DNA from: Bacteroidota bacterium
GTDB lineage: Bacteria > Bacteroidota > Ignavibacteria > Tepidaquicellales > Tepidaquicellaceae
Length of the DNA stretch: 64,000 nt
Direction of reading: 5' to 3'
NCBI GenBank assembly: GCA_018266895.1
Contig: JAFDZQ010000017.1
Coordinates: 26,992 to 90,991 of the forward strand
Shown here: positions 44,093-52,938 of the stretch, piece by piece
Layout: each line of letters starts with the position of its first letter
How positions within the stretch are numbered: the first letter of the stretch is position 1
Position numbers and translations under genes: made by a program
Notes under the pieces: generated by a model
Told to the model about the DNA's origin: nothing
Databases searched by the model: none
What the model saw: the letters and a program-made list of their open reading frames with translations, nothing else

Positions 44093-45277
44093 TCACTGAC
44101 TTGTTTCTGGAATTTCAAGTATCTGACCGATTTTAATATCAGCTTTATTTTTAATATCATTCTTTTTCATTATGTATACTATACCTTCTCTGCTTTTATA
44201 AAATAGGAACGAGATTTTTTCAAGCGTATCACCGGGTTTTACGGTATATTTCACACCTTCTCCGGAAGAATTTTTAATTGCTGTTTCTTTTGTCTCATTC
44301 TTTAAATTATCGTTCAGACCTGATTTATTTTCTGATGTTTTGATTTCATTACTTTCAGGGACAGGGGACTTTATGTTTTTAATTGTTTCTTCCTTCACAT
44401 CGGTTGACATTCCGACTTTCTTTAATTCGTTTTCTACAATAAAATTATCAAGTCTTTCCCTGAGTTTTAAATTATCATTTTTAACATCGTTAATTTCCCT
44501 GTTAAGTTCATCTTTTACAATCATTTTCTGCTTTAAGTCAAAATAATTATAAATCATGAACAGAAGTAAAAGAAAATTAAATAATAACAAAATAGGATTA
44601 ATAAAACTTTTTATTCTGCTGAAGAAAGAAATATTTTTTGAAACATCATTCAGGTCAGGTATATTATTTACTGTTTCAGCAATCTTATCTTTAGTCATTG
44701 GATCTATAATATCATCAGATCTGCTGTTTATAATTTCATATAAATAATGACCGTTTGATTTTACAATTTCTTCTCCTTTTTTATAAAAAAATCCTCTTTC
44801 TTTTATGGTAGGATCGAAAACATAAGCAACCATATACTCCATGTTAAAAAAATTTTCCTGAATAAAAATATCATAATTTGACAAAAACACAGTATGACCG
44901 GGATGAGAATGAAACCAGCCCAGAATTATTTTCCCCGGATAGACTTTTTCAAGTTTGTCATTTATATAATCCCAAGTATCATGAGTAAAGGTAAGTCTCG
45001 AAATAGAAGAGTTTGTGTGTTTTGCAATAATGTGATCATCTATAGTTATAAATTTTTCGCCTTCCTTATTTTGACAGAAATTTCCTATCAGTACCCCGCC
45101 AAGTTCGTTATTGACATCGCTTGAAAGGTACTCATCTACCGAACCCAGGGTTTCCTGCTTTATGAAAATCTTAAAATCACCTGTGTCCTGAATTGTTCCG
45201 GTATAAATATGATCAAAAGGAAATTCACATGAATTTATATTTACTTCTCCGGAGCTTTCTAGTATTTCTATTTTCAT
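44093..45277 (-). CDS. Membrane-anchored JAMM/MPN peptidase with LysM domain
   Basis: This 394-residue protein has an N-terminal JAMM domain (about 40-180): Glu58 in ELGGVLIG, then GWFHSHPGHTVFLSNYD giving the exact H-x-H-x7-S-x2-D zinc motif (His123, His125, Ser133, Asp136). A single membrane helix follows at about 226-245, then a coiled coil (about 247-290), a polar linker and a C-terminal LysM domain (about 344-391, YTVKPGDTLEKISFLFY). Likely topology puts JAMM in the cytosol and LysM at the peptidoglycan. JAMM enzymes remove ubiquitin-like modifiers or cut Ubl precursors; pairing with the E2-like gene supports that role. Confidence 0.85.
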   Translation of the reverse strand: MKIEILESSGEVNINSCEFPFDHIYTGTIQDTGDFKIFIKQETLGSVDEYLSSDVNNELGGVLIGNFCQNKEGEKFITIDDHIIAKHTNSSISRLTFTHDTWDYINDKLEKVYPGKIILGWFHSHPGHTVFLSNYDIFIQENFFNMEYMVAYVFDPTIKERGFFYKKGEEIVKSNGHYLYEIINSRSDDIIDPMTKDKIAETVNNIPDLNDVSKNISFFSRIKSFINPILLLFNFLLLLFMIYNYFDLKQKMIVKDELNREINDVKNDNLKLRERLDNFIVENELKKVGMSTDVKEETIKNIKSPVPESNEIKTSENKSGLNDNLKNETKETAIKNSSGEGVKYTVKPGDTLEKISFLFYKSREGIVYIMKKNDIKNKADIKIGQILEIPETSQ

Positions 45278-45330
45278 TTAAGCTAATATAGTCATTGTCT
45301 GAAATATTTTAAATCGAATAATAACCGGAC

Positions 45331-45371
45331 AAAAAAAAACGGATTTCATATTATAATTAAAATCCGTTTTT
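45331..45371 (-). terminator. Intrinsic terminator of the large subtilisin gene
   Basis: A perfect 12-bp stem, AAAAACGGATTT (45335-45346) with AAATCCGTTTTT (45360-45371), encloses a 13-nt loop and on the - strand is followed by a T-run (A-run 45331-45339). It lies 26 bp after the stop of the 1109-residue protease gene and separates it from the JAMM-E2 operon. Confidence 0.85.
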
Positions 45372-45396
45372 CATAAATAATTTTATAATTGGAAAA

Positions 45397-48300
45397 TTAC
45401 GGGGATTTAACAAGTATCTGCAATAATGAGTTATTATCAGCAAGTCCGATATCCGATGCATCTATGATATTATCCGAATTCAGATCTTCGTCAAGATAAC
45501 CTGAATTTGAGTTATTAGCTGAATTATCAATAAGACTTGCATCGTTAGCATCTATTGCTCCGTCTTTATTAACATCTCCGCTGTATATACAGTATCTGCT
45601 GCCTTTTAAAGTCATATTATTACCGAATGATTTACTTACGGAATCAGTGAAATTATATACCATAAGTGAAGATGAAAATCTTTTTAAAACTGAGCTCCAC
45701 GTCTCAAGACCGTTGCGGTGTTTTACAACTATGTAATAATCAGTATCATTTGCTGAATTTAGAAAATTAAATGAACCCCTTCCCGAACTGTTTATAACTG
45801 ATCTTGATGAATCGGCGATCTGAAAAGGAGAATAACTTTTTCTCAGTAAAACAGTCACACTGTCCGGTATCATGGTGTCAGAATTTTCCGAGTATAATCC
45901 TTCTATTAAAACATTAAGAGTCAGGTTTTTACTTCCGAAACCAAGAGGTTCATTTGTATGAAGACAAACTTTTATAACCGGTTTTGAAGGATCATTTGTC
46001 TGTATATTCAATATTGCATTCTGTGTCGGACCTGATTCCGGAGGAGAAGTACTGTTAATGTTTGTATTTAATCTGACTCTGAATAATCCGCTGTCATTTG
46101 GAAGTATTGTAACCGGAGGTGTGTTAATTAATGAAAACATAGGAGCATAGATTCCGCTGAAATTGGAACCGCTGATAATCAGGCTGGAAGTTCCGCAGTT
46201 TTTCAGATAAAAATCTCTTTCTGCTATATCCGGGAAAGCCGTTGTGTCAAAATTAATTATCGAATCCGATGGATTATTCATTCTGGCACTGGGACTTGTA
46301 ACACCCGTGGTTTTGCTCAGAATAATCTTTACACTGTCAAAGAATGCATAATCAGTAATCCCTCTGTCAAAATGCAGAATTTTCCAAATACCGTTAGCAT
46401 TGTTTCCGTTTAACCCTCTTAAATTATATTCCGGTCTGAAATTTCCGTTAAGATAAGGAGGAGTTCCGAAGTTCCAGTGCATACCTGCTGAATCCGAAAC
46501 TACAGCGTCAAATATATTATCTCCGTTACCTCCGTTTGAAGCGAACAGACATTTCCTGTTATTGTTTGCATCTGTCAACGGGGAAAAGATTTGTATTACT
46601 TCATCATTCAGATAAGTGTGACGCATATGTATTATTACTTTCGCATCCAGTATATTAAAGTTATAAAATATTACAGGATAAGATAAAGTTGCGCCATAAT
46701 CTGCCCCTACAAAAGGAGAAAACTTTCTCATATCTGTTGTAATGTTCCCGACTGCAAAATAGCAAAGCCAGAATGGATTTGGTGAATGTTTAGGAAAAGT
46801 ATTTTCATTGCTGTAAACATCCCTTGCCCTAATGTAATACTTGACTTCAGATTCCCATCCGAGAGAAGGAACTTTGAATTTAAAATTATTCCCGTTAACA
46901 GAAAAAGCATTTACAGAATCAAATCCTGACCAGCTGCCTGCACCTTTTTTAATTTTATAAAAAAGTTTTGGCTGATTTTCGCCTGAAACGGGAACGGCGG
47001 ATCCGTCCTGATCTAAAATTTCAGCATTAATAATTGTCGGATAAGTGCTCGAACCGGACTTTACATTCAGATGATTTATTGTGGGAGGTGTAACATCAAC
47101 GCCTGCAGCAAGTCTTACCGAATTCAGGGCATTAATTCTTCCGTAACCGTAATAAGTACTCCATTTTCCGTTAACCTTATTTATATCATAAGGCACATTG
47201 TCAATTTTATCACAACCCTTTGCAAGATTAGAATAAACCGTCTGTCGGTTCAGGCTGTTATTCACTGATAAAACTAGTGCAGCAACTCCGGCTGCATTCG
47301 GACAAGTTGCAGAAGTTCCCCAAAAATTTGGTTCGTACCCTCCTCCGGCTTTTAATGTATAGCAATTAGTAGGTGCGATCATATCAAGATCTCCGTTTTC
47401 ATCCTCTCCGTAATTACTTCCCCAGAAAAAGAAATTTCCTGTGCCCGGAGATTTTGCCTGATCGTGGGGAGTTGAAGCTCCGATGCTCAGAACATTAGGC
47501 AATACTGACGGATATATAGGCGGATTGTGACCGTCGTTTCCGGATGCAAACAATATAACACATCCGAGTCCATTTCTTCCGTTAATTGCAGCATTATCAA
47601 TGGCATCAGTAACTAAAGAGGACGGAGTTCCCCCACCCCAGCTGTTATTCAAAACATCTAATCCTCTGGCAAAAGCAGTATCAAATGCTCTTGCTAAAAC
47701 TGAGTTTGAAGTATTTCCATTTTCATCAAAAATGCAAATTGACATTAACTTACAATCCGGAGCTACTCCGGCGATACCGATTGAGTTATCCATTACAGCC
47801 CCGATAAGTCCTGCTGTAGAAGTTCCGTGATTACCTACATCTACTGCTGAACCGTCAAGATCATTAAAAGCATTATATCCAGGCAGTAAATGACCTGCTT
47901 TCTGAAGATCAGGATGCAATGAATCAATACCGGAATCAATTACTCCAATTTTTATATTTTCAGATCCTGTAGTAAAATCCCAGGCTGCCGGAACATTCAT
48001 ATCGGATCCGGGAATACCGTTTACAGTACTTGCATCTCCATACATACTGAATGCGCTGCCTGTTGATAATAACTGCCCTGTATTGGTCAAAGCCCATTGA
48101 GAATTAAAGTACTGATCATTTGGAACAGATAACATCAGACAACCTTCAGGATAAATAAAATCCGGTTCAGAATATTCAAATAACCCGGAATTGAAATATT
48201 TATCAGCTAGATCTAAAATATCAGATGTTATATTGTCGTTTGTCTTAATTGTAAAATTTCTTTCATCTTTTGAATTTCCCGCAACAGAGCAATTGTTTAG

Positions 48301-48726
48301 TATATTCAGAGAAAATAATTTTTCCTTATCTCTTGAATTTCTCAGACGAAGATTGATTCTGTCCGATAAGAGCATTGTTACTTTTTTAGAAGTACCGTAA
48401 TACACTTTAGCAGACGATTTAACTATGGATGTCTGATCCATGACAAGTTTGATTCTGTTCAGAATTTCGTCCTGTGTTTCCGGCAATTTAAATGTCAAAA
48501 GATAGATTTTGTTCGTAATCTTAGTTAATTTATCACCGGTTTTGAGAATACTCCTGAAATTCTCTCTGACAGAAAGCTCTGAGAAGGTTTCCTTATTTAG
48601 TATAATGGAAATTTTATCTTCTCTGGGCTTTAAATCTATTCTCTTTCCCTTGTAGAAATAATAATCTTTTGGAACTGCTGTTCCTGAAAGCAAAGTAATT
48701 AATAGAATTGTTAGAAATTTGTTCAT
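45397..48726 (-). CDS. Secreted S8 subtilisin-like protease with P-domain-like and dockerin-like modules
   Basis: This 1109-residue protein has a signal peptide (residues 1-18), an N-terminal prodomain (about 20-195), and a subtilase domain with Asp264 (GVIDSGIDS), His300 (GNHGTSTAGL), Asn397 (ASGNDG) and Ser472 (GTSATCPNAAG). A P-domain-like region (about 670-805) with LNDEVIQIFSPLTDANNN follows, then a region of beta-sandwich character, and a dockerin-like end with GDVNKDGAIDANDASLIDN and DLNSDNIIDASDIGLADNN, two calcium-loop repeats. It degrades extracellular protein. No T9SS tail is evident; the dockerin may anchor it to a partner. Confidence 0.88.
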   Translation of the reverse strand: MNKFLTILLITLLSGTAVPKDYYFYKGKRIDLKPREDKISIILNKETFSELSVRENFRSILKTGDKLTKITNKIYLLTFKLPETQDEILNRIKLVMDQTSIVKSSAKVYYGTSKKVTMLLSDRINLRLRNSRDKEKLFSLNILNNCSVAGNSKDERNFTIKTNDNITSDILDLADKYFNSGLFEYSEPDFIYPEGCLMLSVPNDQYFNSQWALTNTGQLLSTGSAFSMYGDASTVNGIPGSDMNVPAAWDFTTGSENIKIGVIDSGIDSLHPDLQKAGHLLPGYNAFNDLDGSAVDVGNHGTSTAGLIGAVMDNSIGIAGVAPDCKLMSICIFDENGNTSNSVLARAFDTAFARGLDVLNNSWGGGTPSSLVTDAIDNAAINGRNGLGCVILFASGNDGHNPPIYPSVLPNVLSIGASTPHDQAKSPGTGNFFFWGSNYGEDENGDLDMIAPTNCYTLKAGGGYEPNFWGTSATCPNAAGVAALVLSVNNSLNRQTVYSNLAKGCDKIDNVPYDINKVNGKWSTYYGYGRINALNSVRLAAGVDVTPPTINHLNVKSGSSTYPTIINAEILDQDGSAVPVSGENQPKLFYKIKKGAGSWSGFDSVNAFSVNGNNFKFKVPSLGWESEVKYYIRARDVYSNENTFPKHSPNPFWLCYFAVGNITTDMRKFSPFVGADYGATLSYPVIFYNFNILDAKVIIHMRHTYLNDEVIQIFSPLTDANNNRKCLFASNGGNGDNIFDAVVSDSAGMHWNFGTPPYLNGNFRPEYNLRGLNGNNANGIWKILHFDRGITDYAFFDSVKIILSKTTGVTSPSARMNNPSDSIINFDTTAFPDIAERDFYLKNCGTSSLIISGSNFSGIYAPMFSLINTPPVTILPNDSGLFRVRLNTNINSTSPPESGPTQNAILNIQTNDPSKPVIKVCLHTNEPLGFGSKNLTLNVLIEGLYSENSDTMIPDSVTVLLRKSYSPFQIADSSRSVINSSGRGSFNFLNSANDTDYYIVVKHRNGLETWSSVLKRFSSSLMVYNFTDSVSKSFGNNMTLKGSRYCIYSGDVNKDGAIDANDASLIDNSANNSNSGYLDEDLNSDNIIDASDIGLADNNSLLQILVKSP

Positions 48727-49643
48727 AACTTTGTTTAGATTAATGAATAATATTTACAAACTTACATTAGCTTTTAGCTCTTAATTATATTAATTTAAAG
48801 CAGTTAAAACTTGCATTTAAACCTTTTATTCAATATTAACAATATAATTATTTGCTTTAAGTCAAACGACTAACTAATAAATTTTGGGGTAGTATTTCTA
48901 TTGGGGTGAGAAATTCTGATTTAAGTACAATCATAGATTTTAAATCGGTCTTTTAATTATCATTTATATTTGTTAAAGTAATATAAGATAAATTAAATTA
49001 CTAAAGTTATTACTGATATAAATTTTGATAGTGTATACAAATATATAAGTAATAATATTTAATTCCAAATTAATAATGAATGAAGATATTGAAATAAACA
49101 GCCTTCTAAAACGTAGAATATTTATTAACGAATATAAAACTGTTTTTTAAATCATAAAGAATTGCTTCTATCAGATCATACAGATTCAAACAGATCTTAC
49201 TCTGCATTTCTCTATCAAATTTTGAACGCAAGGTTATGAGTATTTGTGTAATCTGTGGAAATTTTTTACATCTGTGAAAGAAAAGCTTTGGTTTGATTTC
49301 TCAATATGAATTTGATTAAGACCGTGGTTAGTTTTGAAATGATTGGAAATCTGTTTTAAATTTTATGCAAATTATAAACTTCAGTACAGGATTGTCGTTA
49401 ATTCATCTCAGGGAACGACCATGCTTCAGCCGAAAAGCTTCCTGTTATATTAAGAAGACTTGCCGAATGCGGCACCAATTTTGAGTGATGAGTTTTTGTT
49501 CATTTGGGTATTAAAAACTGATTAATTCATTAAATCTGAATCTCAATTTTAAATTAAAATAGATATTCAAAAGAAGTGCAGCATAAGAAATGTTTAATAA
49601 AAGCAGATTATAAATTTCCTTAATTGAAATTTAAAAAATGAAA
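48727..49643. other. 917-bp non-coding region with repeat and possible gene debris
   Basis: No ORF is supported on either strand. It separates the S8 protease start from the birA stop. TGTGTAATCTGTGGAAA near 49241 resembles a short interspersed repeat found in Bacteroidota genomes. Between 49402 and 49488 a + strand frame reads SGNDHASAEKLPVILRRLAE and ends ECGTNFE before a stop; this higher-GC segment could be the decayed end of a gene, but no start or family is recognisable. The rest is AT-rich and featureless apart from the -7-like box at 48757. Confidence 0.5.
48757..48764 (-). promoter_or_regulatory. Candidate Bacteroidota -7 box before the S8 protease gene
   Basis: On the - strand the sequence is TAAGTTTG (CAAACTTA on the + strand), matching TAnnTTTG, 30 nt before the protease start. 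No -33 TTTG is visible at the right distance. Confidence 0.3.
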
Positions 49644-50435
49644 TTAATTTTCATAAATAATTGAAATTTCACCTGAATAATATTTGCTTTTTTTACCGGT
49701 TTCATCTTTAACAACCAAACCTCCGTCATTTTCTATATCATCGATTATTACCTCCGATTCAAGACCGTCCTGAAGCTTCTTAAACCTGACTTTGCTCCCT
49801 GCACAATGAGATTTTGATTTCCATAATGACATTATAAGATCACTGTCATTTAACATATCAAGATTTTCATAAAACAGACTGATAAAATTAATCAGGATCT
49901 CCTCGATAATGAAATCACATCTGAATTCATTTTTAAGTGATGTAGCTTTGAAATTTATTTCCTCCGGAAACTCTGCCTGATTAACGTTTAAGCCTATTCC
50001 AATAATAAATTTTTTTATGTCCGAATTCATATCTTTCACATCCAGAAGTATTCCTGCCGTCTTTTTCCGGTTTAGCAATAAATCATTCGGCCATTTCAGG
50101 AACAATTCCCTTTTTTGATAATCTGCCGTTATCTGATGTAAAGTAAGATATAAGATATAAGATGTGTAAAAATTCATTAAATGAAATTCGTCCACCCTTA
50201 AATGGTAATGTTTTAATAATGAAAAAGTCAGATTTTGATTTTTTGCGGATTTCCATGGTCTGCCGAATCTTCCGGTTCCACTTGTCTGAAAGGAAGTTAA
50301 GACAAGAGCATTATCTCTGAGTTCGCTGCAATGCTTTTTCGAATAAGCATTTGTTGAATCAAGTTCCTCAAAATATATGATGCTGCTCAATAAATTCCGG
50401 TCAACGAGAATTTCTTTCAGCAGATCAGTATTCAT
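49644..50435 (-). CDS. birA: Biotin-[acetyl-CoA-carboxylase] ligase
   Basis: This 263-residue protein joins biotin to the biotin carboxyl carrier protein through biotinyl-AMP. The active-site features are FEELDSTNAYS, TSGTGRFGRPWKS (the biotin-loop equivalent of GRGRxxR) and LKWPNDLLLNRKKTAGILLD. It lacks the N-terminal DNA-binding domain of E. coli BirA, so it is a monofunctional class I ligase. It follows the S8 protease gene by 5 bp, which implies co-transcription. Cytosolic. Confidence 0.95.
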   Translation of the reverse strand: MNTDLLKEILVDRNLLSSIIYFEELDSTNAYSKKHCSELRDNALVLTSFQTSGTGRFGRPWKSAKNQNLTFSLLKHYHLRVDEFHLMNFYTSYILYLTLHQITADYQKRELFLKWPNDLLLNRKKTAGILLDVKDMNSDIKKFIIGIGLNVNQAEFPEEINFKATSLKNEFRCDFIIEEILINFISLFYENLDMLNDSDLIMSLWKSKSHCAGSKVRFKKLQDGLESEVIIDDIENDGGLVVKDETGKKSKYYSGEISIIYEN

Positions 50436-50440
50436 AATTG

Positions 50441-52093
50441 CTATTTTTTCTTCCTGGAAGGACCGATTGCTTTATCATTTTCAGGCGTGTCACTTTGTTT
50501 ATCAACTGCTTTTGCCGGCTTATCTTTGTCCTCAGATTTTTTGTCCATATTTTCAATTACAGTTCCGTTACTGGTATCTTCTTTCTTTACAGGAACTTCA
50601 ACCGGTTCATCTTTCGGATAATTGTCCTCAAAAGTAAGAGCGGAGTAACCGTCAACTCTTCCATATCCATAATACTTATCCCAGCCCAGTTTATCTTCCT
50701 GGAGATCGCCTACAAGATCTTTTGCTGAAAGTTTTATAATTCTTTTTAAATCAGTACCCGTTCTTGTTTTTTTCTGAGCTTTTAATAACGAAGCTATACC
50801 GCTTACAATTGCAGTTGACTGAGAGGTACCGCTCCAGTAAACCTCATAATTAAGGTCATTTTCATAATCCAGTCCGTAGATTTTATTTCCGGGAGCTACA
50901 ACTGAAATATGATTACCCCAGCAGCTGCCTCCGCCCCAGGAAAATCTTTTACATCTTCTGTCATCGGTATCAGTTGCCCCAACAGCCATTACCCCTTCAA
51001 AGCTTGCGGGAAAATAATCTCTTCCGTCACCTTTATTCATCATTGCTGAAACCACCATTACATCGCTGTCTATTGCATAATTAACTGCTGTTTTCAGAAT
51101 TCTTGAATAATCATCTCCGCCTTCACTCATATTAATTATATCCGCACCGTTGTCGACAGCATATTTAATTGATTCAGACCACCAGGAATATTCACCGGTA
51201 TTATCCGAATTCAGATTTTTACAATTCATCAGTCTGCATTTTTTGTCCACACCCGCAAATCCGATAGTATTATCAGTGCTGGCTCCAATAACTGTCGCAA
51301 TATTAGTACCATGACCGAATCCGTCTTCCGGTTTTCTGTCATCGTATGCAAAATCCCATCCTTTGTAATCATCTATGTATCCGTTATTGTCATCATCAAG
51401 GCCGTTTCCCGGAATTTCATTTTTATTTATCCAAATTCTGTCTTTCAGATCCGGATGTTCATCTTTTATCCCTGAATCAAGAATTGCAACAATTACTTCA
51501 TCACTTCCCGATTCGATATCCCAGGTATTAAGTATATTTATATCAGCACCTACCTTTGCTGATCCTCCGCTTGCCGGGTTTACGGAACCAAGATTGCTCA
51601 GATACCATTGTTTGTAAAACATTTCATCATTCGGAACGCTGTTTTTTCTGACAAAACTTCTCATCTTTTCCATTACTCCCGCAGACATTCCTATGAAATT
51701 TGGTTCGCTGAATTCAACATTCTTATCATTGTTAAATTCGTCAATAATATTTTCCATGTTTGCATAATAATTTGTATCCAGACTGACCAGATATATTCTT
51801 TCCATTCCGTATTTCGAATATAAATGCGGATTGCCATTATTCAGCTTAAAAAGTTTTTCTATCCGTTTAATTCCGAATTTACCGATCTTTTCATCCAAAG
51901 ATTTTATTCCGGTATACAAAGATATTTTTCCTGTTGCCTCTGAAACTTTTAGTTCGGATTTTGTTTTAATAAAAAAATTTTTCTTTGAAAACAAAGATGA
52001 GTTGGTATTCATATTCGTTTCACTAGCAGAATATGTAACAAACACAATTACAGCTGATAAAAGAAGGGTGAAATGTATTTTCATAATTCTCAT
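50441..52093 (-). CDS. Secreted S8 subtilisin-like protease
   Basis: This 550-residue protein has a signal peptide, a prodomain (about 30-140) and a subtilase domain with Asp206 (VAILDSGIK), His261 (GFGHGTNIATVIG), an oxyanion Asn in AMMNKGD (about residue 353) and Ser424 in SGTSQSTAIVSG, where the usual Pro after the Ser is absent. A Ca-binding-like segment NGLDDDNNGYIDD lies between Asp and His. The C-terminus is a polar Lys/Glu/Asp tail (about 500-550). It lacks a T9SS sorting domain. It lies between a beta-barrel gene (14 bp upstream) and birA (5 bp downstream). Confidence 0.92.
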   Translation of the reverse strand: MRIMKIHFTLLLSAVIVFVTYSASETNMNTNSSLFSKKNFFIKTKSELKVSEATGKISLYTGIKSLDEKIGKFGIKRIEKLFKLNNGNPHLYSKYGMERIYLVSLDTNYYANMENIIDEFNNDKNVEFSEPNFIGMSAGVMEKMRSFVRKNSVPNDEMFYKQWYLSNLGSVNPASGGSAKVGADINILNTWDIESGSDEVIVAILDSGIKDEHPDLKDRIWINKNEIPGNGLDDDNNGYIDDYKGWDFAYDDRKPEDGFGHGTNIATVIGASTDNTIGFAGVDKKCRLMNCKNLNSDNTGEYSWWSESIKYAVDNGADIINMSEGGDDYSRILKTAVNYAIDSDVMVVSAMMNKGDGRDYFPASFEGVMAVGATDTDDRRCKRFSWGGGSCWGNHISVVAPGNKIYGLDYENDLNYEVYWSGTSQSTAIVSGIASLLKAQKKTRTGTDLKRIIKLSAKDLVGDLQEDKLGWDKYYGYGRVDGYSALTFEDNYPKDEPVEVPVKKEDTSNGTVIENMDKKSEDKDKPAKAVDKQSDTPENDKAIGPSRKKK

Positions 52094-52107
52094 TATGTGT
52101 TTACAAT

Positions 52108-52842
52108 TTAAAAGTTATATGAAATGCCAAAACTTAATTTTAATCCGTCAACAAATATTTTGGAATATAATTCTTTATCAAATTCATAATTCACATTGTT
52201 TATTACAATTCCTGAAACCGGGAATTCACTTTTAACTTTGTATTCAGCTTCTCTGAATTTAATTTCAAATACTCCTGAAATTTCATCCGATATCTTATAT
52301 TCCATTCCGCTTAATACCACAAGACTAAACCCGATTTTCTTTGAAATTGTACTGCTGCTTATATTCAGTACTGATCTTTTTCTGTCACCAAAGTAGACCC
52401 CTACTCCTCCTCCGAGAAATATTCTGAGATTTTCTGAGAAATCCGGCAGATTAAAATATCCTGTAAACTCAAGCGGAATAACCGTTAATTCCTCTGAAAC
52501 TCTCACTCTGACTGCAGATGAGTCATTATTGAGCAGCTGTACAAGCTCTCTGTCATTTATTTTCATATATTCTGCTGATATGCCGAAAGTAATATCATCC
52601 CTGAACATTTTCTTCCTTATGGTTAATCCGTAACCGTAACCTCCGCTCAATTCTTCTGTCAGAGTTTTTTTGGACAAATCCGCAGAAAATGGATTTAACT
52701 GAATAGAAGCAGACGACACATACGTTACCTGAGGAATTATACTTAATCCTTTACCGGATAAAAAACCCGGGACATTTTGCGAATAAGAATAAAAAGGAGA
52801 TAACAGAAATAAAATTAACGTCAGTATTTTTATATCAGTCAT
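52108..52842 (-). CDS. Outer-membrane beta-barrel protein
   Basis: This 244-residue protein has a signal peptide (MTDIKILTLILFLLSPFYSYSQ) and about eight amphipathic strands ending in an aromatic C-terminus (LKLSFGISYNF), as expected for a small outer-membrane barrel. Regular motifs such as RIFLGGGVGVYFGDR and SGVFEIKFREAEYKV are beta-barrel-like. No porin or T9SS component signature is recognisable. It heads the barrel-S8-birA operon; a terminator hairpin ends directly at its start codon. Confidence 0.75.
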   Translation of the reverse strand: MTDIKILTLILFLLSPFYSYSQNVPGFLSGKGLSIIPQVTYVSSASIQLNPFSADLSKKTLTEELSGGYGYGLTIRKKMFRDDITFGISAEYMKINDRELVQLLNNDSSAVRVRVSEELTVIPLEFTGYFNLPDFSENLRIFLGGGVGVYFGDRKRSVLNISSSTISKKIGFSLVVLSGMEYKISDEISGVFEIKFREAEYKVKSEFPVSGIVINNVNYEFDKELYSKIFVDGLKLSFGISYNF

Positions 52843-52876
52843 AAAAAATCCGCTGCATGAATTTACATACAGCGGA
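52843..52876 (-). terminator. Intrinsic terminator directly abutting a start codon
   Basis: On the - strand TCCGCTGTATG and CATGCAGCGGA form a stem with a 6-nt loop and one G-U pair, followed by T6 that runs straight into the ATG of the beta-barrel gene (TTTTTTATG). It ends the ppiD unit and, because it occupies the ribosome-binding position of the next gene, may also influence that gene's expression. Confidence 0.8.
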
Positions 52877-52938
52877 ATATAGATAATATTTTTTTACTTA
52901 ATTTTTAATCCAAAATTTACTGACCAGATTTCAGAGAC

